The position numbers were made by a program, and so were the translations under genes. A DNA stretch of 64,000 nt from Botryosphaeria dothidea (lineage: Eukaryota; Ascomycota; Dothideomycetes; Botryosphaeriales; Botryosphaeriaceae), in the NCBI GenBank assembly GCA_011503125.2, contig WWBZ02000001.1:2418001-2482000 (forward strand), written 5' to 3'. The first letter of the stretch is position 1, and each line of letters begins with the position of its first letter. Below the pieces are notes generated by a model. The model searched no databases, had not been told where the DNA came from, and worked only from the letters and a program-made list of their open reading frames with translations. Of the stretch, positions 10,620 through 20,549 are shown piece by piece.

Positions 10620-10646
10620 TGTACATACATGATGCATCATTGTACA
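10620..10646. promoter_or_regulatory. 27-bp near-perfect palindrome
   Basis: Outer arms TGTACA ... TGTACA flank a perfect central palindrome ATGATGCATCAT, with three unmatched bases (TAC) on the left side. It ends 23 bases before a TATATAA box. This symmetry and position resemble a binding site for a dimeric regulator or a small cruciform; no factor is identified. Confidence 0.45.
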
Positions 10647-10668
10647 ATACTAAGTCTGGCCTCCGAGG

Positions 10669-10675
10669 TATATAA
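10669..10675 (+). promoter_or_regulatory. TATA box
   Basis: TATATAA in GAGGTATATAATGAC, about 150 bases before the ATG at 10825; the sequence between is AT/CA-rich leader. Confidence 0.45.
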
Positions 10676-10824
10676 TGACTTGATTCAAACCATTTGCAAT
10701 CCATCCAAGTACACCAAGAAACTCGATTGTATCTAGAGTCTAAGAGCCTTTAAATCTCCATTCCAAGAAGCGAGTACTCAAGTTTGCAATCTCCGAGGCC
10801 TTACGCTCGCTCTCCTCACCAAAA

Positions 10825-11049
10825 ATGAGAAAGAGCACCATGATCGTCATCGCCCTCGCGGTGCTGCTGGCCATCATCTCCGCCATCATCTACGCTATTT
10901 CGACACTTCTCGCATCTGTGCCGGTCAATATCAATATCCATGTGGAGCATGTTGAGGTCAAGCTCGGATTTGTAGACTTGCTCAGCATCATCCTTGTAGG
11001 ACGTGTAGTGTTGAATGCCTTCAGCTACTTCGTGTCAAGGGAATGTTGA
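10825..11049 (+). CDS. Small membrane protein, unknown function
   Basis: 74 residues, not recognised. Residues about 5-32 form a strongly hydrophobic helix rich in Ile, Ala and Leu (IVIALAVLLAIISAIIYAIS), then a short beta-like Val/Asn stretch (VPVNINIHVEHVEVK), then a second hydrophobic segment (FVDLLSIILVGRVVLNAF). It therefore looks like a two-pass or signal-anchored small membrane protein. Support for its being real is the non-random hydrophobic pattern, the ATG context CAAAAATGAG and a TATA box plus palindrome upstream. Confidence 0.45.
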   Translation: MRKSTMIVIALAVLLAIISAIIYAISTLLASVPVNINIHVEHVEVKLGFVDLLSIILVGRVVLNAFSYFVSREC

Positions 11050-11593
11050 GGAGGACTTCAACGGTGGTAGAAACGTAGGAAATTGAGAAGGTCGAGCTAT
11101 GCTTGTCTCTTTACTGAAACATTGTCGGAAACGGTTGCATGATAATTGACTTGTGGGCGATACTGCACACTCCTTCGTCTGTGGTAACAGCTCTAAACAT
11201 AGGAAGATATATTCGCACCCTGTGCCAACACTCGGTAAAACACCAAATGAAAAAAATGTTCCTCACCATTTTTCTCAAATGATTTACTATGTTGTCTTTT
11301 CACCTCAGCCCTTATAAGTTTGTAAAGATAGCCAGTCTTGTCTCTGACCTCCGCGCACACTGTACGTGGACAACACAATCTAGCCTTGTACACAACTGAT
11401 GCATGACTTGTGTACAAATACCGCATTCACCTTAGCCATACATAATGCTCGCGATATTCAAATCTCCCCCATCAACACAAGTCACAGCTACACACTTGCG
11501 CGCTCTCATACTTCCAAAGAGAGCAACAAATTCAACTCCTGAAACCGGACAGCACACAACACCCTTATCCAAACACACACCAACCCAGCAACC
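11050..11593. other. Intergenic, no supported gene
   Basis: Mixed AT-rich sequence; the last 100 bases are rich in CAACAC/ACACC typical of the leader of the next gene. The minus-strand frame through this region is a shadow of that gene's GC-rich body. Confidence 0.45.
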
Positions 11594-12181
11594 ATGAACC
11601 TCCACAACATCACCAGAAACGTCCTTTCCACCCTCATCCTCGCAGCAAACATCATCCTCTCCCTCCAACTCCTCTCTCGCCTCTTCCTCCCCGCCAACAC
11701 CACCATCCGCATCCCCATGCCCTCCTTCCTGCGCCCCACTACCTCCCACCCCGAACCGGCCGCGTTCGTCCCCTACAAGCCCGGTCCCGGACCGGCTATA
11801 TTCGCACCATACACGCCCGACATCCGCTGGACGCCGTGGGTCACCCCGCGCCCCGTCCCCACCACCACCTCCGCCGCCGCCGCCGCCATGCCACTCGAGT
11901 CCGTTCCCGCAGCCGTGACCGGCTCGCTGAAGGACGCGAAGCTGGCGGCGACGTCGACGCCCGCGCCGACCGCTGCCGCCTGCACGGTCGGCGCGGCGGA
12001 GCGGTACACGAAGACGGTCGACATGACGACGCGGACGGACTGGGAGGGCGTGAGGTTTCCGATGTATCTCGAGGACGACGTGAAGCATCGGGTGGTGGGG
12101 GTGAACACTTGTGATGAGAGCGGGAAGTGGCGGAGGGAGGTGGTGAGTGCTGGGCCTGTGAGAGTGTTTGGGTTGTGGTAG
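11594..12181 (+). CDS. Membrane-anchored or secreted hypothetical protein
   Basis: 195 residues, ATG in context CAACCATGAAC. Residues about 8-32 are a hydrophobic helix (VLSTLILAANIILSLQLLSRLFL) that could be a signal anchor. Then comes a Pro/Thr/Ala-rich low-complexity region (PKPGPGP-like, then TTTSAAAAAMP) and a more structured tail of about 65 residues with two cysteines (AACTVG and VNTCDES) that ends RVFGLW. I do not recognise a family. The topology suggests a type II membrane protein or a secreted protein with a linker. Strong codon bias toward G/C in third positions supports coding. Confidence 0.55.
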   Translation: MNLHNITRNVLSTLILAANIILSLQLLSRLFLPANTTIRIPMPSFLRPTTSHPEPAAFVPYKPGPGPAIFAPYTPDIRWTPWVTPRPVPTTTSAAAAAMPLESVPAAVTGSLKDAKLAATSTPAPTAAACTVGAAERYTKTVDMTTRTDWEGVRFPMYLEDDVKHRVVGVNTCDESGKWRREVVSAGPVRVFGLW

Positions 12182-12976
12182 AAGGTGCTGATTTTTCTCT
12201 ATTGTCGAAGATTTTACTAATATTCCTGGCTGTGTGTGGTCCGTGACTACTAAGCGCCCTATACTTGAACAAATTTTCTTCTGGACTTTGAAAATGAAGG
12301 ACTGATTGGGTTTGAATACAGTGCTTACGCTCGTGAATTGATAAGATGGATATGACATGAAATTTACACAGAAGAAAAGCGACAAGGCGACATTAAAAAA
12401 GAGTCGAGTAGGTTGAAAGCAAGTGTTCGGCTCCTCCCCTTTTCCTCTCCGACTAAGTTTTGACCTACCAATCATCTGACGCCCTTTTTGGAGCCGTGGC
12501 TGAGGATCACGGCGGTGGCAGTGCGAGTCGTCTGAGTTTCCAGCAACTCGGTACCTAAACGGATGACGGGCCGCATTAAGTAACGCCGCACATCCACCGC
12601 ACATTTACCGCACCAATCAACGAAGTGGCATCTGAATGTCTTCGCTGCTACTGCTTTTATCATCTTGCTCTCACTCTGTGCCAATCTGATCTTTTGCGAT
12701 CGACTTTATGCAGCTTTCGGCTACCCAGCGTGCAAAAGATCCAGGAGTCGTCCCGTGGGCTCGTTTTTAAGCAGCTCGTGGCAGATTCACAGCTCCCGGA
12801 CATCTCAGTGGGTTCACAGCTCCTGTACATCTCATAGCAAACTTAAAGCTCCTCGGAACTTTCCTCCAGATTTCCACACCAGCCGACCGCAAAACCTTTC
12901 ATTATACTCAATTTGAAATCAAAGCATCCTGCAGATTGAACATTTCCCTGAGGTATTGGCCTCCCCATCACGCACC
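12182..12976. other. Intergenic region upstream of the zinc-finger pseudogene
   Basis: No gene supported. It contains the short tandem repeat listed next. The remainder probably includes the old promoter of the pseudogene. Confidence 0.45.
12786..12835. repeat. 27-bp tandem direct repeat, two copies
   Basis: TTCACAGCTCCCGGACATCT (12786 onward) recurs as TTCACAGCTCCTGTACATCT (12813 onward), period 27. A more diverged third unit (TTAAAGCTCCTCGGAAC) begins near 12842. It lies about 140 bases upstream of the zinc-finger pseudogene. Confidence 0.6.
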
Positions 12977-13613
12977 ATGCCGAAGACGCAGATGGCGCAT
13001 GCAGTACATTGGTGCCCGTTCTGCGAAGAAAAGTCGTATAAGAGCAAGGGAAATCTAAACAATCACATGGAACGGAATCATGAACCTCAAACGCTACGCA
13101 TCTGCTTGGAATACAGATCTCGGACGCTCTCGTCATGTCCGACGAGTAGGATGCTCTGGTCGGCAGTTCGAATCAGCACGCCACGAAATGAGAAAGAGCT
13201 TGTACGGATGCGGAGTATGCGCAAGGCTATTTGATGACTTTGGCATACGTCAAGACCATCTCTTCAATCATCAGCAAAGCGGAGTCCCCAAGGCTGCCTG
13301 GAGTATGGACAACGTCATGCGAGCCTTGCTCTCCCATCATTCCATATCTGGAACATGGACTGATTTACGTCAGGCGGGCTCGGTTCAATTGGATCAGCTG
13401 GAAGATCTTCACTGGGACTGGACAAAAGCAACAGCTGTCGAAGTCCTCACGGCACTGGAACACAACCGTTTCAACGACGATCAAGAACTCAGGGCAATAC
13501 TGGATAAAGAAATATCAAGCCTGATACTCCCAGATGTTGAAGCAACCCAAGCAGCCGCCACAGAGTTTGACTTTGACGCCTTCATGCAGCAACTCGAAGA
13601 TGATTTACAGTAA
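12977..13613 (+). pseudogene. Zinc-finger protein family copy 1, frameshifted
   Basis: It starts MPKTQMAHAVHWCPFCEE and aligns along its length with the intact copy at 25610-26260. The first finger is intact (CPFC...H-x4-H). Near 13099-13104 the reading frame changes: compared with copy 2, the codons for HCHDCKK are replaced by a shortened CGCATCTGCTTGG, a 17-nt loss. The downstream part (AWNTDLGRSRHVRR...FDFDAFMQQLEDDLQ) continues in the next phase to the stop at 13611-13613. The deletion removes both cysteines of the second finger as well as breaking the frame. The third finger (CGVC...H-x3-H) and C-terminal domain are otherwise well preserved, so inactivation is probably recent. An intron at this point is not supported by any GT/AG pair. 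Confidence 0.8.
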
Positions 13614-13746
13614 AAGTGTTCCCTTACAGGTCTTTTACGCGAATTCTGAACGTGGACTAATTTCTCTGATCAAAATACCTACCCCGGCTCTCATGGCAGC
13701 CACATTTCGGAACTGTAGGGAGCAAATTTTTTCAACAACGCCATTG

Positions 13747-14235
13747 TCAAAGATTCTCCCAACTGTCTTGCCAACAACCCCACTCTTCCTCCGCCTTCGC
13801 CTTTATCTCCGACACTACCTCCTTGAAGCTCTTTCGCCCGCCAAGAAATTCCATACCCGTGGTGTTCACTTTCGCCCTCACAATCTTCCCTTCGTCGTCA
13901 AAATCATACAAGATCAGCGCACTCAACACCATGACATCCCCCTTCTCGAACTTGTGCCCGCAAAACTCGGGCACCGGCTCGCGGGCGGAGAACACTGTCT
14001 GCTTGATCAAGACAATGTGGCGATCATTTCGCAGAATTTCGAGCGGCACGACTGCTTCGGAGAAGCGGGCGTGGACCTTGGCATAGTGTTCGCGGATGGC
14101 GGCGCTGCCGTTGAGAGTGCCATCAGGGAGGGCGAGGGTAATCGAAGGCGAGTAGAAGGCGTGTTGGGGCTCGTAGGAGCGTGAGTTGAAGGCGCGGAGG
14201 TATTCCAGGAAAGAGGGAAGTGTGATGGCGGACAT
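13747..14235 (-). CDS. SnoaL-like / NTF2-fold protein
   Basis: 162 residues, single exon. The layout is that of small SnoaL-like polyketide cyclase or ester-transforming proteins: an N-terminal helix (LPSFLEYLRAFNSRSY), an early strand-loop (YSPSITLALPDGTLNGSAAIREHY) and a late beta sheet with ALILYDFDDEGKIVRAKV, the typical D-E-G-K-I strand. These form a cone-shaped alpha+beta barrel with a central pocket. Catalytic residues vary in the family and I cannot assign a substrate. It lies 576 bases downstream of the Baeyer-Villiger-type monooxygenase on the same strand, which suggests a shared pathway but does not prove it. Confidence 0.8.
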   Translation of the reverse strand: MSAITLPSFLEYLRAFNSRSYEPQHAFYSPSITLALPDGTLNGSAAIREHYAKVHARFSEAVVPLEILRNDRHIVLIKQTVFSAREPVPEFCGHKFEKGDVMVLSALILYDFDDEGKIVRAKVNTTGMEFLGGRKSFKEVVSEIKAKAEEEWGCWQDSWENL

Positions 14236-14811
14236 TGCTTTTGACGAATTTCTTCCTTCAGGAATAAAGGTAGCTGGCAGGTGGGCCTTTTTCCTTTTTG
14301 ATTGATTAAGGTGTTTTGGCTATAGGTTGAGAAACGGGTCTTTTAATAGATTTTGAGTTAATTCTGGTCCAGGATCCCACATTCCGCACGCGGAACTGAT
14401 CCTAAATGTTGATGTTGTCTCTGTGAAGTCATGTGTGTGTGGAGCCGATGGAAAAGGTCGAATTAAGGTGTGATCTGCGATAACCGCTTACCAACGGGCG
14501 TTACTTAATCTTTACCAAGGATCCGGGATGATTTTCTGGTCGTGGGATAATTCCGTAAATGGTCGGGAGTGCAAGGTGGAGCCGAGTTTGCCCATATCCG
14601 AGCCGCCGAGCACACCGTATACTTCGCTTTGACGTGCCAGCCAGGCGCAAGACCACAGTTACTTTTACTCTTAGTTGCACACTTTCACTGGGTTTCTAAG
14701 CTGCTTCTAACAAACAAGATCATCTCATAAAGTTCTCATTCTGCGCAAAATGACCTCCAAACCACAGCCCACTAAGTCCATATTGACGGGGAAACATTTT
14801 CGAGAGATTCC
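14236..14811. other. Intergenic between SnoaL-like and monooxygenase genes
   Basis: Holds the presumed promoter of the SnoaL-like gene and the 3' end of the monooxygenase. No coding signal or repeat is seen. Confidence 0.5.
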
Positions 14812-16779
14812 TCAGTACGAGAATGGACGAACCTTATACTCACGCCTCTCCTCAGGCTTCCCTGCTTCAGGCTGGTCCAAGAAGCCAGGATACAGATAAA
14901 ATCCCAAGTCCTTCCCCTCCCTCTGCTTCACACTCCAACCATCCCCCAACCACGCCATTCTATTAACCTCTTCCCCACCCTCCTCCTCCCCGACATATTC
15001 ATACTCCCAATCCTCCCACCTCGGGCTCCTCAGCGCCTCAATGCAGTGCAGCGTGCTCCCCGGCCAAAGCCCCGTAATCTGGTCCTCGCTATTCCGATAC
15101 CAGCTCTTACACTCCTCCTTGAACACCGTCCCCTCGAAATACGCATCCACATACTGAACAAAATCCCGCACGCGCCGCGGCCGCACGGCCATGGAGCGAA
15201 TGTTATCCTTCTGGATCTTGCGCACGCACTTGACGATGTAATCGCCGGTGCTCTCGATCATCATGGTCAGGCTGCCCGACCCGATCGCGCTGTTCGGGCC
15301 GAGCATCATAAAGTGGTTCGGGAAGCCGTCGGCCGCGATGCTGAGGTACGACTGGGCGCGGCGCCGCCAGTGGTCCTGCAGCGTCCTGCCCTCCGCGCCG
15401 ACGACGGGGAAGGGCGGCGGCGCCGAGACGTGGAAGCCGGTCGCGCAGACGAGCGCGTCCAGCTCGCGCAGCGCGCCGTCCTGGGTGCGGACGCCGCGCG
15501 GCTCGATGCCCGCGATCGGGCTGGTGATGAAGTTCACGTTGGGCTCGGTGAGGGCCTCGAGAAAGCCGGGGCCGGGCGTGAGGCGGCGGCAGCCGGGCGA
15601 GAAGGAGGGGAGGAGGGCGTCGAAGATTTGCGGGTGCGAGGCGAGGCGCGCGCGCATGTTTTCCTCGAAGGCCTTCTTTGCGCCGATGGCCATTTCGGTG
15701 CCGCGGATGGTGATGGCGTGGATGGAGTTGGCGTCTTCTTCGACGGCCAGGCGGAACTTGTGGTAGTGCTCCGGGTCGGACTTGAATTTCTCTTTCAAAT
15801 CTTCAGGGACTGCAAAGTATGATTAGCTGGTGTTCATGTTACTCGTGGATGGAGGATTGTCGTACTTATGAAGCTGGTAAGGCCGAGCTTGTCCCACATC
15901 TCCTGGCCAAAGGGCGGAGATATCCAAGTTCTGCTGCGGATGAAGCATGAAAGCTGCGTGCCGGCAACCTTTTGCAGCCGTGGTATTATCTGGATGGCAC
16001 TACTGCCAGAGCCAATGACGCCTATCCGCTTGTTTTGAAAGTCATAACTGCGTTCTCCGTCAGCACATCGAACAAAATCACGAACGGAAAGAATCAACTC
16101 ACTCCTCATTCCACCTCGCCGAATGCATCACTTCCCCCTCAAAGCTCTTGAACCCTTCGATCTCCGGCCACGCCGGATTGTTCAAGTTCCCCCTCGCGCC
16201 AATCAACACCTCCGCCCGATCCTCAAACACCGTCCCCGTCGCCAAATCCTCCACCTTGACCCTCCACAGCCCCACCCCCTTATCCCACCTACACTCCCTC
16301 ACCTGATGCCTCAACTTAACAAACCGGTCCGCGCCATACTTGCGCGCCGTGCGCTCAATGTACGCCTGGATCTCGCGCGCCGGCGCGTACAAGCTCGACC
16401 AGTCGCGGTTCGGCTCGAAGGAGTACTGGTACGAGTGGCTGGGGATGTCGCACGCGCAGCCCGGGTAGCGGTTCTCCCACCACGTGCCGCCGATGCCCGC
16501 GTTCTTCTCGTAGATGGCGAGCGAGACGTTGCGCAGGCGCTCCGGCAGGCGGATGCCGCAGTAGACGCCCGAGTACCCCGCGCCGATGACGATGACGCGT
16601 ATGGGTCGGAAGTTCTCGATGGGGGCGTCGTGCAGCTGGAAGGTTGGGGCGCTGGTGTTGTTGGCTGATGGTTTGCTGGTGGCGTGGCCGTTGATGCCGT
16701 TGGTTTGGGGGGAGGTGAGTGGTGGGGGCACGCCGTTGGCGGTGGTCAGCGACTCGGGGAGAGAGGGGACGGCAGACAT
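14812..16779 (-). CDS. Baeyer-Villiger-type flavin monooxygenase
   Basis: Three exons read by eye: 16779-16103, 16047-15866, 15809-14812 (introns of 55 and 56 bp), giving 618 residues. It would insert an oxygen atom next to a ketone, or oxidise a heteroatom, using FAD and NADPH. Visible motifs: the FAD Rossmann fingerprint GAGYSG (about 66-71), GGTWWENRYPGCACD, the family signature F-x-G-x3-H-x3-W (FEGEVMHSARW, about 213-223), and a second Rossmann site GSGSSA after the first intron. The signature spans the first splice site neatly (WNE|DYDFQNKRIGVIG). MSAVPS was chosen as start; an in-frame ATG 32 codons upstream is possible. The substrate is unknown. The neighbouring SnoaL-like gene suggests secondary metabolism or steroid/polyketide modification. 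Confidence 0.88.
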
Positions 16780-18043
16780 TGTGAGAGCCGGGCACCTGGG
16801 CGATTGAGGGGCCTGGCAGCGCGGCTTAGAGAGAAGACGTTCGATAGAAAAGAAAAATAAGGTTGTTTCTGACACTAAACAGCTCCCCGCGTTTTATCAC
16901 CAGACGGACGAGGGGCAGCTGTGAACATAAAAGCAGAGCTCGCGCGGGATTGAGCCGCGCCATATCGACCCGCGTTGATCAGCCGCGAGCTGCTACAATG
17001 CCAGCCACGAGCAGCGCCAACAACGGGCCAGGGAGGCCGGTATGAACAACCGGCAGTGGCCTGGGATGAACTTATCCCTGCATACCCCCCCTTTGTTGAT
17101 CGTGGAGGCGCAAGCAGACACAGGCAGCCAGTAAGAAATGTCAGATGACGGGCGGAGAGTCGTGGCCCTTTCCCGTGCCATGGCGCCTAGGTCGTGGAAA
17201 GGTCATTACGTCGACGAGGGGAGATGGGGGCGGTACGGAGAGGCGTGATACCCCTCAGGCATCTTCCCCACAAAGAGACGTTGTGGGGTTGCTTGTGTGC
17301 TCGGCATTGCCAAATCCAAATTGCCGCACCGGTCGTAGCCCGGAAACTAAGATTGGTCAGACATTGGTAAACGGGCCATCGTCTGAAACTGCTGGCCGGT
17401 ACCAGGCGCGTGAGACCTGACGAAAACGGCAAAGAGAGACTTGATCTGGCCAGCGAGTCTTGACTGGGCCAACAGAGCGCGCGCCAATTCCGAAAGCGCC
17501 AATGACTCGCGAGCAACGTCAGATGGATTGGACCATACTGGGTGAGCGGCGTTTGTTATGCATAAATCCGAGGTCACGGCCTGTGGGAGGAAGAGGGGAG
17601 GACTGCACCCGATTGGAGTGACACTTCGAGCCTCCACCGGTCTCCACAGAAACAATCCCGCTGTACACCGACGGAGAGCTTGTCGCAACGGAGCCAACTT
17701 TGCGGGGTTCAGAAACTAATGAATTGATTTTAAGCCTCAGTTGACTTATCCAGCGCAACAGGTGTACATGTTTTCCTACCAGACCAGGTTTCCCATTTCA
17801 ACTCCTCGCTCCGTCTCTTGTCCGCCGTTGTCTGTCCACCGAAAAAGTGCCTGAACAGTCCCCTTTGCCCGCCGATCCAGTCGCACGTAAAGAAACGCCG
17901 CCCAAAAAGTGCGCCAAAAATGTCTCTCTCATGGTGAATCTTGAATGCGTAAGTGCGGTTTCATGGTATTATTACACTTTCTGCGCCGTCGAGTTCATCG
18001 ACCAGAAATTGATGATCGCAACCTGCCAAATCCCGTCAATATC
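16780..18043. other. Intergenic, about 1.26 kb
   Basis: Holds the monooxygenase promoter at its left side and the 3' flank of the WD40 gene at its right side. Open frames are short and overlapping with no motif; nothing else seen. Confidence 0.5.
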
Positions 18044-20041
18044 TCAGCTCTGATTGCGCCAGATCAAACTCACTTGGTTCCCCAATTTGTATGCCAACTT
18101 CTTGCCATCCGCATCCCATCTCAGCAGATGATCCAACTCGGTGTCTCTCGCATCCGGCAAAGTAGTGTCCCACTTCTGCTCGTCGTTGTCTGCTGGTTTC
18201 CACTTTGCTTTTGATACACCCGCTTCGGGGTCCCAGAAAGTCACCGTGTCCGTGCCAGCAGCAGCCAGCAGGTACCCGTCTGGCGAGAAAGCAATCTCGA
18301 TGACAGAACCACTCGAGAACCTTTGAACGTTCTCGAATGGTTTCTTGGCGTTCCAAAATTGGACCGTCCAGAAGCCAGAATCCGACGAGGTTGCCAGCAG
18401 ACGGGGCGTTTCAGCATCATGAGACGCTGGATTGGCGATTGGCTGAAATTCAAGACCTGTTATATCCTCTCCTGACGCGAATTCGTGGGTGCGGATTTCC
18501 GTGTCGGTCGGAAGAATAAGTCCCAACTGGGGGTGCGCTTCATCGGATGAGCTGCTGCAGGCTATTATTCCACAAACGGCGTCGTAGCGGAGGTTCTCCC
18601 AGTGCGTGCTTGTCGTGAAGGATTTTTGAACCACAAGCTTATTCTCAGACGTGATTTCGTAGACCTCGAGAATTCCGTACCCGGCCACGACAAAAGTCGA
18701 GTCACTCATCCACTCGGCAGCGAACACCGGGTGCTCGGTTTGGGCGTTGTAAAGGGGTTCCTGCTTGATCTCTCTCCACACGCAAATTCGCGAGTTGACG
18801 TCTGTGCTGCAGACAGTAAGAAGGAGATTCGCCGATGCGTTGTAGCGTAATGAGAAGACGCTTCCAAGCACAGCCGTGACCAATCGAGTCTGCAATCCGC
18901 CTTCACTGAGATGGTAGAGCTTTCCTTTGGTCATTTTCTCACCACTGTCAGCGGTCATGTCTTCCAGAGTACCGATGACAGCTTCTCCAGGTAACGTCCA
19001 GGCAACGGCGGTGACGGTCGGGTGATTCAGTCCGATATCCAAGTCTCGTGAAACGGGTTGCGCGGGTCCATCTGTTTGGGGTTGTGTAGAATTCGGAATG
19101 TGATAAATACGTAGCAAGGATTCTCCTGCGGTTAGCAGAAGCTGCGGTTCTGTGGGACTCCATTCCGTATGGACAACCGTGGCTCCCGGCTCGTCGATTC
19201 GTAGGAAAGTGGTCTGCGGTGCCAGGTCCATCAGCTTCTCTGTCTGGCGCACACTGCTTTCTCCAAGACTCAAGGTGGTGACCAGCGGAGCAACCTCTTC
19301 CTCGACAGCCGAGTCGACGTCCGAAACAATGGCTTCCGACTCGGCGGGAGCACCATTTGTTTCCATTTCGACATCGCCATTCACACGTGCATGTGCCTCG
19401 TTGCTGCCCTTCTTCCTCTTCCGTACGGGCGCATCTCCATCTGCAGCGGTTCCATTGACTTCATCTCTTCGCACGCGACGGTTCGACAGGGTTTTCCGGC
19501 GGCGCGCGTCGCCGTTGTAACGGGCGAATGGGCGGCCGTGATCGTGGCCGAACTGGTAGCGACGCTCCTCGGTGCCCTGGTCATGTTAGCGTGCTGTGGT
19601 GGTGATGAGAAATGGCGGGGACATACATTGGACGCGGCGGCGCGCATGTCGTCCAGCCACAATCCATCCTGCAGCATGCGCAGCAAAGTGTGGGTCTGGA
19701 CTTTGTCGGCAAAGGGCAGCGAGTCTGGCTCATCGTTCCAGTCATGCACCAGCGCCAGCGCTGCTTTGGCGTAACCTTTTGAGAATTAGAGTCTGTTGAT
19801 GTTTAAGTGCTTTCAAACCTCGCTGGAGCCTCGGCGCGCGTGGTGGCGGAGAAGACAAGCTCGGGCTCGACGCAGCGACGTCGGGCGCAGGCCGACAGGC
19901 ATCCAGACGGGGCGTGTTCTGGCTGAAGCGGCTGGCTGGGGGAGAGAACGCGTGCATCCGGGGGCATCGTGACGTACCAGCCTCTTGCAGATACCTCCAG
20001 ACCAGGTAGTTGACGACGTTGGAGGAAAGGTGCTCGGTCAT
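18044..20041 (-). CDS. SIF2: LisH and WD40 protein, TBL1/Sif2-like (Set3-type deacetylase complex)
   Basis: Three exons: 20041-19978, 19775-19627 and 19576-18044 (introns of 202 and 50 bp, the second with a GCTAAC branch point), coding 581 residues. Exon 1 begins MTEHLSSNVVNYLVWRYLQ and runs into EAGYAKAALAL across the splice, a clear LisH dimerisation motif. A basic linker follows (VRKRKKG), then a WD40 propeller from about residue 190, with blades ending in patterns such as SRICVWRE, FWTVQFWNAKKP and VTFWDPEAG; it closes with VSLIWRNQS. LisH followed by WD40 is the architecture of human TBL1 and yeast Sif2, scaffolds of the Set3/SMRT-type histone deacetylase complex, so a nuclear co-repressor role is expected. 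The gene is divergent from the TMEM115-like gene. Confidence 0.82.
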
Positions 20042-20549
20042 GGCGCATGATGTCGCGCGCGCGCAGCGGGCTTCCGGGGGAAAGTTCCTGGCTCAGGGTG
20101 GGTGGGCGGAATCGGCAGTGGGAATGGGTCTGCGATGTGGAGTGGAGAGAGGCTCGTCGGGCTGGATGCGGCGCGATGGCCCGCTGGTGCTGGTGCTTGG
20201 CGCGCAGGCGCAGGCGCAGGCGCAGGCTCGGGCTCTGGTGAATGATCGGCGCGACCCTGCCGCGATGAACGGAAACCACGTCTCGTCTCACAAGGGACCA
20301 CCACCACCACGCCAAACAATCCCACCCAAGCTCTCTAGCAGCCCGCCACGCCCGCCCATCCCGCGTCCTCCCTGCGCGCGCCCGTCGAGGCGCCACCTCC
20401 GTCAACCCAGCGAGCCTCGCCCCTGCACGTGTCTCAACGCGCGCCGCATCCGTCCTGCACGCCCCGCAATCCAGGGACCGCGGACACAGCTGCCAGCTCC
20501 ATAGCTCCCCGTGTCACCACCGCCTGCAGCCACCATCTCCCAACACGCC
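20042..20549. promoter_or_regulatory. Bidirectional promoter with short GCGCAG repeat
   Basis: A 508-bp gap between two divergent starts (20041 minus, 20550 plus). It is GC-rich and includes a short run of GCGCAG hexamers near 20205-20226. No TATA box is evident on either side, as expected for housekeeping genes. Confidence 0.5.

Larger units (their letters stand above)
10266..10824. other. Intergenic region with palindrome and TATA box
   Basis: AT-rich. The palindrome and TATA element listed next lie in its second half and appear to belong to the 74-codon gene downstream. No other coding signal. Confidence 0.5.

Noticed and set aside
12977..13613. Explaining the copy 1 frame change by an intron
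   Set aside because: No GT...AG pair near 13,100 joins the two phases while restoring the missing residues; a 17-nt deletion explains it directly.
14812..16875. Long plus-strand frames (for example 15046-15822 and 16123-16668) over the monooxygenase
   Set aside because: GC-rich antisense shadows of the enzyme; the minus strand carries the FAD and signature motifs.
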